From CAYJEQ01 sp964369235 (GTDB taxonomy: Bacteria > Bacillota > Clostridia > Oscillospirales > Ruminococcaceae), in contig CAYJEQ010000015.1 in NCBI GenBank assembly GCA_964369235.1, positions 1-44,861 of the forward strand: DNA of 44,861 nucleotides, read 5' to 3'. A program made the position numbers and the translations under genes. The notes beneath the pieces were generated by a model. That model was not told the DNA's origin and ran no database searches. It worked only from the letters and a program-made list of their open reading frames with translations. How positions within the stretch are numbered: position 1 is the stretch's first letter; every line of letters begins with the position of its first letter. Positions 15,431 through 24,107 of this stretch are shown one piece after another.

Positions 15431-16714
15431 TTATGCTTTTGTTAATTCTAGTGCTTTGCTACCAATATCTTTACGGTAAAATGCACCCTGCCAGTTTATA
15501 GTTTCACAAGCCTTGTAGGATTTTTCTAACGCTTCTTCTAATGTATTTGCTCTTGAGCAGATACCTAGCACTCGACCACCATTATTTACAAAATCACCCT
15601 CTACAAGCTTTGTTCCAGCATGAATAATTACTGCATCTTCACTTTGACCATTAGCATCTAGTCCTGTGATTACATTCCCTTTGTCATAGCTAAGAGGATA
15701 ACCACCACTTGCCATAATAACGCAAGCTGCTGCACCCTCTCTCCAGTTTATCTCCATCTGAGATAGTGTGCCTTTATAAATATGCTCCATTATTTCGATT
15801 AAATCACTGTCTAACATAGGTAGCACTACCTGTGTTTCAGGGTCACCGAAACGGCAGTTATACTCAATAACATATACACCCTTTGGTGTTAGCATTAAAC
15901 CAAAGTATAAGCAGCCTTTAAATAGTCTACCTTCTGCTTCCATTGCTTTAATAGTCGGTAGGAATATCTTCTCCATTGCTTCTGCTTTGTGACTATCTGT
16001 GTAGCATGGATTAGGGGCAATTGTACCCATTCCACCAGTATTAAGACCTTTATCTCCATCAAAAGCTCTCTTATGATCCATTGAGGAAATCATAGGCACT
16101 AGAGTTTTACCATCGGTAAAAGCAAGAACTGACACTTCAGGTCCCGTTAGGAATTCTTCAATAACTATGTTGTTACCACTTTCCCCAAAGGCTTTATCCT
16201 CCATAATGGATATTATGCCTTCTACTGCTGACTTCTCATCTTCTGCAATTATTACACCCTTACCTAAAGCTAGTCCATCTGCCTTAATAACTACAGGATA
16301 AGAATTAGTAGCTTTAACATAATCTATAGCCTTACTGCTATTGTCAAAAACCTCATAGCCAGCTGTAGGTATGGAATATTTTTTCATAAGATCTTTAGAG
16401 AAAACCTTACTTCCCTCTATGGCTGCTGCTGCTTTAGTTGGGCCAAAGGTCATAATACCTTCAGCCTCTAGTGCGTCCACCATTCCTAGTACCAGTGGAT
16501 CATCTGGAGCCACCACAACTAAATCTATAGCATTTGCCTTAGAAAAATTTACTATTCCCTCTATATCCTTAGCATCTATGTTAACACAGGTTGCATCTTT
16601 TGAGATACCACCATTTCCTGGTGCTGCAAAAACCTCAGGGTTTCTACTGCTTTCCTTTAATTTTCTTATAATTGTATGCTCTCTACCACCCGAACCTACT
16701 ACTAAAATTTTCAT
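15431..16714 (-). CDS. purD: Phosphoribosylamine-glycine ligase
   Basis: A 427-residue ATP-grasp enzyme joining glycine to phosphoribosylamine to give GAR, the second step of purine synthesis. Seen: N-terminal ILVVGSGGREHTI, AAPGNGGI, the ATP-grasp segment YPVVIKADGLALGKGVI, GGMGTIAPNP, and the catalytic metal-site EYNCRFGDPETQVVLP. Length is normal. Start ATG 16714 lies 11 nt after GAGAAAGG. It is the last gene of the pur operon but is separated from purH by 370 bp that carries two tandem structured leaders and a G-rich hairpin, so it may be differently expressed. Confidence 0.97.
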   Translation of the reverse strand: MKILVVGSGGREHTIIRKLKESSRNPEVFAAPGNGGISKDATCVNIDAKDIEGIVNFSKANAIDLVVVAPDDPLVLGMVDALEAEGIMTFGPTKAAAAIEGSKVFSKDLMKKYSIPTAGYEVFDNSSKAIDYVKATNSYPVVIKADGLALGKGVIIAEDEKSAVEGIISIMEDKAFGESGNNIVIEEFLTGPEVSVLAFTDGKTLVPMISSMDHKRAFDGDKGLNTGGMGTIAPNPCYTDSHKAEAMEKIFLPTIKAMEAEGRLFKGCLYFGLMLTPKGVYVIEYNCRFGDPETQVVLPMLDSDLIEIMEHIYKGTLSQMEINWREGAAACVIMASGGYPLSYDKGNVITGLDANGQSEDAVIIHAGTKLVEGDFVNNGGRVLGICSRANTLEEALEKSYKACETINWQGAFYRKDIGSKALELTKA

Positions 16715-16985
16715 ATATAATCATGCCTTTCTCTTAATCTGCAATGTTTTGGGCGGTTTTGCTTTGCTAGTAAACTAGCATTTGCAAAATATCACTCACT
16801 CTCAGTGATAAGCCCCAAAACTTGCTGTTTGAAAATCCATTTTCAAACTTATCCATGCCTTTCTCTTAATCTGCAATGTTTTGGGCGGTTTTGCATTGCT
16901 AGTAAACTAGCTTTTGCAAAATATCACTCACTCTCAGTGATAAGCCCCAAAACTTGCTGTTTGAAAATCCATTTTCAAACTTATC
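16715..16985 (-). repeat. Structured 5' leader element, two tandem 132-bp copies (purD)
   Basis: Two nearly identical 132-bp units (16722-16853 and 16854-16985), followed by the beginning of a third (ATGCCTTTCTT at 16987). Arms of the proximal unit, forward coordinates: GTTTTGGGC (16746-16754) with GCCCCAAAAC (16812-16821); inside, TTTTGC/GCAAAA (16757-16762, 16784-16789) with GCTAG/CTAGC, then ATCACT/AGTGAT (16791-16796, 16804-16809); outside, TTTGAAAA/TTTTCAAA (16828-16835, 16840-16847). Each copy ends in a ribosome site GAGAAAGG followed by ATG-like bases. Confidence 0.9.
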
Positions 16986-17049
16986 CATGCCTTTCTTCTG
17001 ATTATAAACACTTCACTATATTCATAGTGATTAGATAAATCCTAAGCTC

Positions 17050-17077
17050 TTAGGGGGAGGGTTTCCCCTCCCCCTAA
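17050..17077 (-). promoter_or_regulatory. G-rich hairpin after purH
   Basis: TTAGGGGGAGGG (17050-17061) pairs exactly with CCCTCCCCCTAA (17066-17077) around a 4-nt loop. It sits 8 bp after the purH stop. No T run follows on the minus strand, so it is more likely a 3'-end stabiliser or partial terminator between purH and purD. Confidence 0.6.
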
Positions 17078-17084
17078 AAAGTAA

Positions 17085-18632
17085 TTAATGTTTAAAATGT
17101 CTTGTACCTGTAAATACCATGGCAATTCCAGCCTCATCACAAGCGTCAATACTTTCCTGATCTCTGATTGAGCCACCTGGCTGTATAATAGCTGTAATGC
17201 CATTAGCTACTGCCATCTCAACACAGTCTTTAAAGGGTAGGAAGGCATCAGATGCCATTACCGAGCCGGTGGATTTTTCTCCAGCGTATTTTACTGCTAG
17301 CTCTAGGGCTGTAACTCTATTTGTTTGACCTGGGCCAACGCCTACAGTTTTGTAGTCTTTTACTAGAACAATAGCATTAGATTTAACATGCTTTACAACC
17401 TTCATACCAAAGATTAACTGATCTAGTTCTTCTTTAGTTGGCTGTTTCTTAGTTACTACCTTTAAATCTTCCTCTTTATATAGTACACCATTGCTCTGCT
17501 GATAAAGTAGTCCACCTTCAACCTTTTTCATATCCATGCTCTTAGAATTAACAGGCTTTTCTAGTCCTGTAATTTCTAGTAGGCGGATATTCTTCTTTGC
17601 CATTAGTATTTCTAAAGCTTTCTCCTCAAATGAAGGTGCAATAATTATCTCTAAGAATAGTTTACCTAGCTCATTAGCTGTAGCTTCATCAACAGCTCTA
17701 TTTAAGGCTACAATACCACCGAATATAGATACTGGATCACTTTCATAAGCATTCATATATGCCTCATAAAGTGTTTCTCCCATACCTACTCCACATGGAT
17801 TTGTATGTTTTATAGCTACTGCACATGGCTTGTCACTACCCATTTCTTTAATAATATCTACTGCACTAGAGGCGTCATTAACATTATTAAAGGATAATTC
17901 CTTACCATGAAGCTGTTTAGCAGTTGTTAGATTACCTGTAGCTGTAGATACTTCTTTGTAGAAAGCACCCTGTTGATGTGGATTTTCCCCATATCTCATA
18001 TCCTGTACCTTTTCATAGGTTACAGTTAGTTTTTCTGGGAACAGTGTTTCACCTATTTGCTCTCTCATGTAATTAGCAATAAGTGCATCATATGCTGCTG
18101 TATGCTCAAATACCTTAGCAGATAGTTTAAACTTCATCTGTGGGCTTAGGCTATTTGCTTTTAGTGCTTCTACTACTGGGCTGTAATCACTAGGGTCAAT
18201 AATTACTGCTACATCCTGCCAGTTTTTCGCTGCTGCTCTTAGCATTGTAGGGCCACCGATGTCGATGTTTTCGATAGCATCTTCTAGCTCTACATTCTCC
18301 TTAAGGATTGTTTCCTTAAATGGATATAGATTAATTGCAACTACATCAATAAGTCCAACACCTAGCTTCTCTATCTGTTCCATATGGTCTTTATTATCAC
18401 GAATAGCTAGTATACCTGCGTGAACTAGTGGATGTAGAGTTTTTACTCTGCCATCAAGGCATTCTGGAAATCCTGTAACATCGGTTATATTAGTTACTGG
18501 CAGTCCTTTTTCTTTAAGGAACTTTTCTGTGCCTCCTGTGGATACTAATTCGTACTCCATCTCCATTAGAGATTTAGCAAATTCATATATGCCTGTTTTA
18601 TCTGATACACTAAGTAAAGCTCTTTTTTTCAT
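17085..18632 (-). CDS. purH: Bifunctional AICAR transformylase / IMP cyclohydrolase
   Basis: A 515-residue enzyme that carries out the last two steps of IMP synthesis. The N-terminal MGS-like cyclohydrolase domain (about 1-190) shows RALLSVSDKTGI, LVSTGGTEKFL, DGRVKTLHP and NIDIGGPTMLRAAAKN. The C-terminal transformylase domain shows the catalytic AVAIKHTNPCGVG (Lys-His pair), GGIVALNRAVD, and the C-terminal QPGGSIRDQESI and MVFTGTRHFKH end. Length is typical. It lies 57 bp after purN in the minus-strand operon. Confidence 0.97.
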   Translation of the reverse strand: MKKRALLSVSDKTGIYEFAKSLMEMEYELVSTGGTEKFLKEKGLPVTNITDVTGFPECLDGRVKTLHPLVHAGILAIRDNKDHMEQIEKLGVGLIDVVAINLYPFKETILKENVELEDAIENIDIGGPTMLRAAAKNWQDVAVIIDPSDYSPVVEALKANSLSPQMKFKLSAKVFEHTAAYDALIANYMREQIGETLFPEKLTVTYEKVQDMRYGENPHQQGAFYKEVSTATGNLTTAKQLHGKELSFNNVNDASSAVDIIKEMGSDKPCAVAIKHTNPCGVGMGETLYEAYMNAYESDPVSIFGGIVALNRAVDEATANELGKLFLEIIIAPSFEEKALEILMAKKNIRLLEITGLEKPVNSKSMDMKKVEGGLLYQQSNGVLYKEEDLKVVTKKQPTKEELDQLIFGMKVVKHVKSNAIVLVKDYKTVGVGPGQTNRVTALELAVKYAGEKSTGSVMASDAFLPFKDCVEMAVANGITAIIQPGGSIRDQESIDACDEAGIAMVFTGTRHFKH

Positions 18633-18689
18633 AAGAATTATCCCTCATTATTTTTAATACATTGGAAAGTACAAAACCTAACTTAAGTT

Positions 18690-19283
18690 TTACACTTCAC
18701 TACTACATACAAATTCCACAGCCAGTGGTAGTATCTCCCACTCTGCTTCTTCCATTACTCGCTTTTGTAGGATTTCTGGAGTGTCGTCAATCTTTATATC
18801 TACGGCTTTTTGCATTATTATCTTGCCACCGTCTACAATTTCATTTACATAATGTACTGTAGCCCCTGTAATCTTAACCCCATATTCTAAAGCTGCTCGG
18901 TGCACCTTTAAACCATGGTATCCTTCCCCACAAAATGATGGTATCAGTGAAGGATGTACATTAATAATACGATTATTATATGCCTGTGTCACCAGTGGTG
19001 GCAGTATACACAGATAGCCTGCTAATACTACTAAATCAATATTATTTTCCTCTAAAGCTGCTAGTAAAGCCTCGTGAAAATCCTCTGGGCAATTATAGGC
19101 TTTAGGCGATATTACACAGGATTTAATGTTATTCTTATCTGCTCTCTCTAAGGCATATACACCTTCTTTAGAGGATATTACCAGTGAAATCTCACCACTT
19201 TTAATAATATTATTTTTTTGAGCATCAATAAGTGCTTGTAGGTTTGTTCCTCCACCAGAAACTAAAACTGCAATTTTTTTCAT
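18690..19283 (-). CDS. purN: Phosphoribosylglycinamide formyltransferase
   Basis: A 197-residue enzyme that formylates GAR with 10-formyl-tetrahydrofolate. Seen: KKIAVLVSGGGTNLQALI, the catalytic segment IINVHPSLIPSFCG with Asn and His, and the aspartate in EIVDGGKIIMQ. The start is ATG 19283, 5 nt after GGGGG; an upstream in-frame TTG at 19295 overlaps that ribosome site and is unlikely. It begins 18 bp after purM. Confidence 0.96.
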   Translation of the reverse strand: MKKIAVLVSGGGTNLQALIDAQKNNIIKSGEISLVISSKEGVYALERADKNNIKSCVISPKAYNCPEDFHEALLAALEENNIDLVVLAGYLCILPPLVTQAYNNRIINVHPSLIPSFCGEGYHGLKVHRAALEYGVKITGATVHYVNEIVDGGKIIMQKAVDIKIDDTPEILQKRVMEEAEWEILPLAVEFVCSSEV

Positions 19284-19301
19284 CTTATCCCCCAACTACT
19301 G

Positions 19302-20339
19302 CTATATAAACTCAACAGCAGTTTCGCTTTTCTGGATATAACCCATTTCGTAAGCTGTTTCACCCTGTTCAGCTAGTATGGATAGTGCTGTGCTAGCATC
19401 TTCCTTAGCTACCACTATACACATACCAATACCCATATTAAAGGTATTATACATATCTCTCTCAGGGATATTACCTATTTTAGAAATTAGTTCAAAAATT
19501 GGTAGTACCTTAAAGGAATCCTTCTTAATTACTGCAGACATTCCTGTTGGTAATGCTCTTGGGATATTCTCGTAAAATCCACCACCTGTAATGTGGGAAA
19601 TACTCTTTACTTTAATAGAATCTATTAGCTTTAGCACAGGTTTTACATATATCTTTGTAGGCTTAAGCAGTTCATCTACAAGGCTAATTCCAAGCTCAGG
19701 GTATACCTTGTTTAAATCGCTATTTTCCACATCGAAAACCTTTCTAACTAGAGAAAATCCGTTAGAATGAACCCCAGAAGATGCTAGTCCGATAATTACA
19801 TCACCTTCGGATACATTTTCTTTATCGATGATTTTAGCTTTATCTACTATACCTACAGAGAAACCTGCTAGGTCGTATTCATTTTCTTCGTACAGTCCTG
19901 GCATTTCGGCAGTTTCACCACCTACTAGGGCACAGCCAGCCTGTACACAGCCTTCTGCTACACCAGAAACAATAGCTTCAATTTTCTCTGGGAAGTTTTT
20001 ACCTACTGCTACATAATCTAGAAAAATCTGTGGTTTTGCTCCACAACATACTATATCATTTACACACATAGCAACACAGTCAACACCTACTGTATTATGC
20101 TTATCAGCTAGAAAAGCCATCTTTAGCTTTGTTCCAACACCATCGGTGCCAGATACTAGAACAGGCTTAGATATACCCTCTAAGTCTAGCTCTAACATTC
20201 CACCAAAACCACCTATACCCTCTAATACTCCAGGTATCATTGTTCTTGCCACATGGGATTTCATCAGCTCTACTGCCTTATATCCAGCAGTAACATCAAC
20301 CCCTGCTGCTTTGTAGCTATCGCTAAAACTTTTTTCCAT
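19302..20339 (-). CDS. purM: Phosphoribosylformylglycinamidine cyclo-ligase (AIR synthetase)
   Basis: A 345-residue ATP-dependent enzyme that closes the imidazole ring to form AIR. Seen: SYKAAGVDVTAGYKAVELMK, the GIGGFGGMLELDL segment, VSGTDGVGTKLKMAF (phosphate-binding), DCVAMCVNDIVCCGAKPQIFLDY, GCALVGGETAEMPG and HITGGGFYENIPRALP. Length matches the family. It lies 33 bp after purF and 18 bp before purN. Confidence 0.97.
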   Translation of the reverse strand: MEKSFSDSYKAAGVDVTAGYKAVELMKSHVARTMIPGVLEGIGGFGGMLELDLEGISKPVLVSGTDGVGTKLKMAFLADKHNTVGVDCVAMCVNDIVCCGAKPQIFLDYVAVGKNFPEKIEAIVSGVAEGCVQAGCALVGGETAEMPGLYEENEYDLAGFSVGIVDKAKIIDKENVSEGDVIIGLASSGVHSNGFSLVRKVFDVENSDLNKVYPELGISLVDELLKPTKIYVKPVLKLIDSIKVKSISHITGGGFYENIPRALPTGMSAVIKKDSFKVLPIFELISKIGNIPERDMYNTFNMGIGMCIVVAKEDASTALSILAEQGETAYEMGYIQKSETAVEFI

Positions 20340-20372
20340 AACTAATCTCCTTGTATTATAGTATATAACAGA

Positions 20373-21803
20373 TTATTTCTTCTTAGGTGCAATTTTCTGC
20401 TCAAATTTATTCTTCTCTATATCCCTTGGTACTTCTATTGGATATTCTTCAGTGAAACATCCTGTACAAAAGCCACTGCCATTTGTTACTGCAATCTTTT
20501 TAACTGCATCTACACTTAGGTAAGCAAGACTATCTGCTCCAATATGATCTCTAATCTGGTCTAGCTCAAGCTGACATGCAATTAGATTTTCCTTACTATC
20601 TATATCAGTACCAAAGAAACATGGGGCTACAAAGGCTGGTGAAGATATTCTCACATGTACTTCCTTAGCTCCTGCTTCTCTTATTAGATTAACTATTCTT
20701 CCACTAGTCGTACCTCTAACAATGGAGTCATCAATTAATATAACTCTTTTATCCTTTACTGTGCTAGCAACTGCATTTAGCTTAATTCTTACAGATGCTT
20801 CACGCTGTAACTGGGTTGTTTGTATAAAAGTTCTACCGATGTATCTATTTTTAATAAAACCTACACCATATGGTATTCCTGAGGCTCTAGAATATCCCAG
20901 TGCTGCATCTAGCCCTGAGTCTGGTACACCTATTACTACATCAGCGTCTACTGGGCTTTCTTCATGTAGGAATTTACCTGCTCTTAGTCTTGCTTCATGT
21001 ACTGAAGCACCCTCAATAACTGAGTCAGGTCTAGCAAAGTACACATATTCAAATACACATACGCTACCCTTATCACCACAGTGGGTCTCAATAGAGCGCA
21101 GACCATTTTCATCAGCTATAACAATCTCACCTGGCTTTACATCACGAACAAAGGTAGCACCCATACTATCAAGTGCGCAGGTTTCTGAGGTGAATATATA
21201 GGCTTCCCCTAGTTTTCCAATAACAAGAGGTCTAAATCCATTTTTATCCCTTGCTGCAATTAGCTTCTGTGGAGACATTACCACTATAGAATAAGCACCC
21301 TTAATCTCCTCCATAGCTCTGGATACAGCTTCCTCAATAGATGAAGAAGTAAGTCTTGCTTTTGTAATTGTGTATGCAAGCACCTCTGTGTCATTTGTAG
21401 AATGGAAGATAGCGCCTTCTAACTCTAATCTTTTTCTTATTTCTGCTGCATTTACAAGGTTACCATTATGGGCTAATACCATGGATCCCTTTACATGCTG
21501 AATATGTAGAGGCTGTGCATTGGCACGATTTGTTGAACCTGTTGTAGCATATCTAACATGACCTACTGCAATATGGCCTTCCCCTAGTTTATTTAATGTA
21601 TCTTTATCAAAAACCTCTGGAACTAGTCCTAGATCACGGTGCATTGTAATAACACCACGATCATTTACTGCTATACCACAGCTTTCCTGTCCTCGGTGTT
21701 GTAGTGCGTATAGTGCTAGGTAGGTACAGGCTGCTACATCTGTATGATTAGCTGAGTCATATATGCCAAAAACTCCACATTCTTCATGTATTTTATCAAA
21801 CAT
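20373..21803 (-). CDS. purF: Amidophosphoribosyltransferase
   Basis: A 476-residue enzyme for the committed step, transferring the glutamine amide to PRPP. The N terminus MFDKIHEECGVFGIY has a short propeptide; cleavage before Cys9 would expose the catalytic cysteine of the Ntn glutaminase domain. The PRPP-binding loop VILIDDSIVRGTTSGR lies near residue 350. Cysteines in SVCVFEYVYFARPDS, AFVAPCFFGTD and GFCTGCFTEEYP fit the iron-sulfur-containing Bacillus-type enzyme, which is oxygen-labile and regulated by nucleotides. It lies 134 bp after purE; that gap holds a palindromic repeat. Confidence 0.97.
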   Translation of the reverse strand: MFDKIHEECGVFGIYDSANHTDVAACTYLALYALQHRGQESCGIAVNDRGVITMHRDLGLVPEVFDKDTLNKLGEGHIAVGHVRYATTGSTNRANAQPLHIQHVKGSMVLAHNGNLVNAAEIRKRLELEGAIFHSTNDTEVLAYTITKARLTSSSIEEAVSRAMEEIKGAYSIVVMSPQKLIAARDKNGFRPLVIGKLGEAYIFTSETCALDSMGATFVRDVKPGEIVIADENGLRSIETHCGDKGSVCVFEYVYFARPDSVIEGASVHEARLRAGKFLHEESPVDADVVIGVPDSGLDAALGYSRASGIPYGVGFIKNRYIGRTFIQTTQLQREASVRIKLNAVASTVKDKRVILIDDSIVRGTTSGRIVNLIREAGAKEVHVRISSPAFVAPCFFGTDIDSKENLIACQLELDQIRDHIGADSLAYLSVDAVKKIAVTNGSGFCTGCFTEEYPIEVPRDIEKNKFEQKIAPKKK

Positions 21804-21828
21804 TCTAATTCTCCTTAAATCCCACTAG

Positions 21829-21893
21829 GATATAATAAACGCAATTTTATATGCCTACTTTATTGCCACTACTGTGGCAATAAAAACAAAGGC
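21829..21893. repeat. Palindromic repeat between purE and purF
   Basis: TTTATTGCCAC (21859-21869) pairs exactly with GTGGCAATAAA (21874-21884), and an outer CTTT/AAAG extends it. The left part, GATATAATAAACGCA, resembles GATATAATAAACACA of the 136-bp repeats near 8300-8690, which also have a GCCACA/TGTGGC hairpin next to it. The two are probably related elements. Confidence 0.55.
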
Positions 21894-21937
21894 TATTTAT
21901 ACTATCACAGCTTAAGCTAGGTAGTAACTATATAAGA

Positions 21938-22411
21938 TTATAGTTTTTCCTGTAGGGCTTTATCTTTAGCTATAACTTCTTCTTCCATAGTTTTCTTCAT
22001 TTCAGCAAGCTTTGTAGCAACTTCTGGGTTTTCGATACCTAGCATCTGCACTGCTAAAAGTGCTGCATTATAAGAACCATCAATAGCAACTGTAGCTACA
22101 GGTACACCCTTAGGCATCTGTACTGTAGAAAGAAGCGCATCTAAACCATCAAGAGTAGAAGATTTAATTGGGATACCGATTACTGGTAGTGTTGTATGTG
22201 CAGCTAGTACCCCAGCAAGATGTGCAGCTTTACCAGCAGCAGCAATAATTACACCATATCCATTTTCTCTAGCACTACTTGAGAAAGCACATGCCTGAGC
22301 TGGTGTTCTGTGTGCTGACATTACATGTACTGATGTTTCTATTCCAAGATCTTTAAGTGCTGGCAGATCGCTGTCACTTCCCATAACTATTGCAATTTTC
22401 TTAGTGTTCAT
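21938..22411 (-). CDS. purE: N5-carboxyaminoimidazole ribonucleotide mutase (class I PurE)
   Basis: A 157-residue protein that moves the carboxyl group to give CAIR. Seen: IAIVMGSDSDLP, VHVMSAHRTPAQA with the catalytic histidine, and IIAAAGKAAHLAGVLAA, SSTLDGLDALLSTVQMP and GVPVATVAIDG. Compared with my memory of Clostridium PurE, the helix after MGSDSD is about seven residues shorter, so the sequence runs directly into LKDLGIE. The start is ATG 22411, 9 nt after GGAGG; the in-frame TTG 22417 is too close. First structural gene of the pur operon, behind a leader with a small reading frame and a terminator. Confidence 0.94.
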   Translation of the reverse strand: MNTKKIAIVMGSDSDLPALKDLGIETSVHVMSAHRTPAQACAFSSSARENGYGVIIAAAGKAAHLAGVLAAHTTLPVIGIPIKSSTLDGLDALLSTVQMPKGVPVATVAIDGSYNAALLAVQMLGIENPEVATKLAEMKKTMEEEVIAKDKALQEKL

Positions 22412-22444
22412 ATTCAATATCCTCCAAAAAATAAAAAAATTAAA

Positions 22445-22468
22445 GAGGTTGCAAAAAAGCGCAACCTC
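22445..22468 (-). terminator. Leader terminator (attenuator) upstream of purE
   Basis: GAGGTTGC (22445-22452) pairs with GCAACCTC (22461-22468). On the minus strand it is followed by TTTAATTTTTTTATTTTTT and then the purE ribosome site GGAGG. Its position between the upstream leader and purE suggests regulated read-through. Confidence 0.8.
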
Positions 22469-22481
22469 TCATTAAGACATA

Positions 22482-22580
22482 CTAATCCAGTAATTTTACC
22501 GTTAGTTCTATAGAAGACCTTAAAATTATGCTACTATCCCCTAGATTAAAAATGCAATAGGAAGAAGATAGATAATTCAT
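22482..22580 (-). CDS. Possible 32-residue leader peptide of the pur operon
   Basis: A short frame starting MNYLSSSYCIFNLGDSS and ending in VKLLD, with GAGGTG placed 6 nt before the ATG. It stops 14 bp before the attenuator hairpin. It is rich in serine, leucine and isoleucine, with no obvious run of one regulatory amino acid. Good ribosome site and position make it worth listing, but coding is unproven; the same bases could be a structured RNA. Confidence 0.4.
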   Translation of the reverse strand: MNYLSSSYCIFNLGDSSIILRSSIELTVKLLD

Positions 22581-22812
22581 AGTGTCACCTCACAATAAAA
22601 TACTTTACGGTCATTACATATAGATTTTACATTATTTACAGAAAAATAGCAATTAGCAAATATAACACAAAATAAAATAACAATAGGTTGGTTTTTTATT
22701 TTAAATTCCCTTTCACTAATTTTTTAGTAAAATAAGCTATTTTCTTTCCTAAAAGTTTATTAAATCAGGGGTATTTAGATTGTGTACAAGGTTAGAAATC
22801 TATAGGCTTCTG
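22581..22812. other. metK-purE intergenic DNA
   Basis: AT-rich, presumably containing the pur promoter. I find no confident -35/-10 pair and no match to the purine or PRPP riboswitch cores. The small CACTAA-TTTT-TTAGTA hairpin near 22713-22731 has no evident role. Confidence 0.4.
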
Positions 22813-22854
22813 AAAAAGAGGCATAGCCACTAAAAATAGTAGACTACACCTCTT
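22813..22854 (-). terminator. metK terminator
   Basis: AAGAGG (22816-22821) pairs with CCTCTT (22849-22854), with TAG..ACTA/TAGT..CTA pairing inside, and a short T run on the minus strand. It is 10 bp after the metK stop. Confidence 0.7.
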
Positions 22855-22864
22855 AAATTATTTA

Positions 22865-24046
22865 TTATAGGCAGATTTTCTTTAGCTCATCTGCTTTGTC
22901 TGTGTTTTCCCACTTAACACCTAGTTCTTCTCTACCTAGGTGACCATAAGCTGCAAGCTGTCTGTAGATTGGCTTTCTTAGATCTAGAGTTTTGATAATT
23001 GCTGCTGGGCGCAGATCAAATACTGTAGATACAGCTTCTGCTAACTTCTCATCAGAAACCTTACCAGTGCCAAAGCTATTTACATTAATAGATACAGGGC
23101 TAGCTACACCAATTGCATAAGCAAGCTGTACTTCACACTTAGATGCTAAACCTGCTGCTACGATATTTTTTGCAACATATCTTGCAGCATATGCAGCACT
23201 TCTGTCAACCTTAGTTGGATCCTTACCAGAGAAAGCACCACCACCATGACGACCGTAACCACCGTATGTATCTACGATAATCTTTCTACCTGTTAGACCA
23301 GAGTCACCCTGTGGGCCACCAACTACAAATCTACCTGTTGGGTTAATAAAGAATTTTGTGTTTTCATCTAGTAGCTCTGCTGGAATAACAGCTTTAATTA
23401 CATGCTCAAGGATATCTGCTCTAATCTGTGCAGTTGTAACCTCAGGTGCATGCTGGTTAGAGATAACCACTGTGTCAATTCTAACTGGCGTATCATCTTG
23501 GTACTCAACTGTTACCTGTGTTTTACCGTCCGGTCTTAGGTATCCTAGAGTTTCATTCTTTCTCACCTCTGCTAGTTTTTTTGCTAGTTTATGAGATAGA
23601 GAGATTGCCATAGGCATTAGTTCTGGTGTTTCGTCACAAGCATAACCAAACATCATACCCTGATCACCAGCACCTGTAATGAATTCATCGGATTCGCCTT
23701 CATTTTTTGCTTCTAGGGATTTGTCAACACCTAGTGCAATGTCAGCAGACTGCTCATCTATCGTTGTAAGAACAGCGCAAGTATCAGCATCAAAGCCGTA
23801 TTTTGCTCTTGTGTAGCCGATTTCTTTAATAACATTTCTAGCAATTCTAGGAATGTCAACATAGCAAGTAGTGGATATTTCACCCATGATTGCTACCATA
23901 CCTGTAGTACAAGTTGTTTCACAAGCTACTCTGCCGTATGGGTCTTTTTCAAGTATTGCATCTAGTACAGCGTCAGAAATCTGATCGCAAATTTTATCTG
24001 GATGTCCCTCCGTTACTGATTCTGATGTAAATAGATATTTTGCCAT
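22865..24046 (-). CDS. metK: S-adenosylmethionine synthetase
   Basis: A 393-residue enzyme that makes SAM from methionine and ATP, forming the cell's methyl donor. Seen: FTSESVTEGHPDKICDQISDA at the N terminus (landmarks SESVTEGHPDK), ETTCTTGMV, the signature GAGDQGMMFGYA, FINPTGRFVVGGP, and GGGAFSGKDPTKVDRSAAYAAR (landmarks GGGAFSGKD, KVDRSAAY). Length typical. Expression is controlled by the S-box riboswitch directly upstream; start ATG 24046 follows TAGGAGG. Confidence 0.98.
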   Translation of the reverse strand: MAKYLFTSESVTEGHPDKICDQISDAVLDAILEKDPYGRVACETTCTTGMVAIMGEISTTCYVDIPRIARNVIKEIGYTRAKYGFDADTCAVLTTIDEQSADIALGVDKSLEAKNEGESDEFITGAGDQGMMFGYACDETPELMPMAISLSHKLAKKLAEVRKNETLGYLRPDGKTQVTVEYQDDTPVRIDTVVISNQHAPEVTTAQIRADILEHVIKAVIPAELLDENTKFFINPTGRFVVGGPQGDSGLTGRKIIVDTYGGYGRHGGGAFSGKDPTKVDRSAAYAARYVAKNIVAAGLASKCEVQLAYAIGVASPVSINVNSFGTGKVSDEKLAEAVSTVFDLRPAAIIKTLDLRKPIYRQLAAYGHLGREELGVKWENTDKADELKKICL

Positions 24047-24107
24047 TTTAAAAATCCTCCTAAGTTTATCTTTTCTTTCCTTTGTAGACTAAATTAGACA
24101 AAAGAAA

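Noticed and set aside
16722..16996. Direct repeats in the purH-purD gap as a CRISPR array or as short coding frames
   Set aside because: Units are 132 bp with no spacers, contain nested hairpins and match leaders elsewhere. Frames crossing the repeats have repeated nonsense composition and no ribosome sites.
22600..22812. Purine or PRPP riboswitch upstream of purE
   Set aside because: I looked on the minus strand for the purine aptamer loops and the ykkC-type conserved core and found neither.
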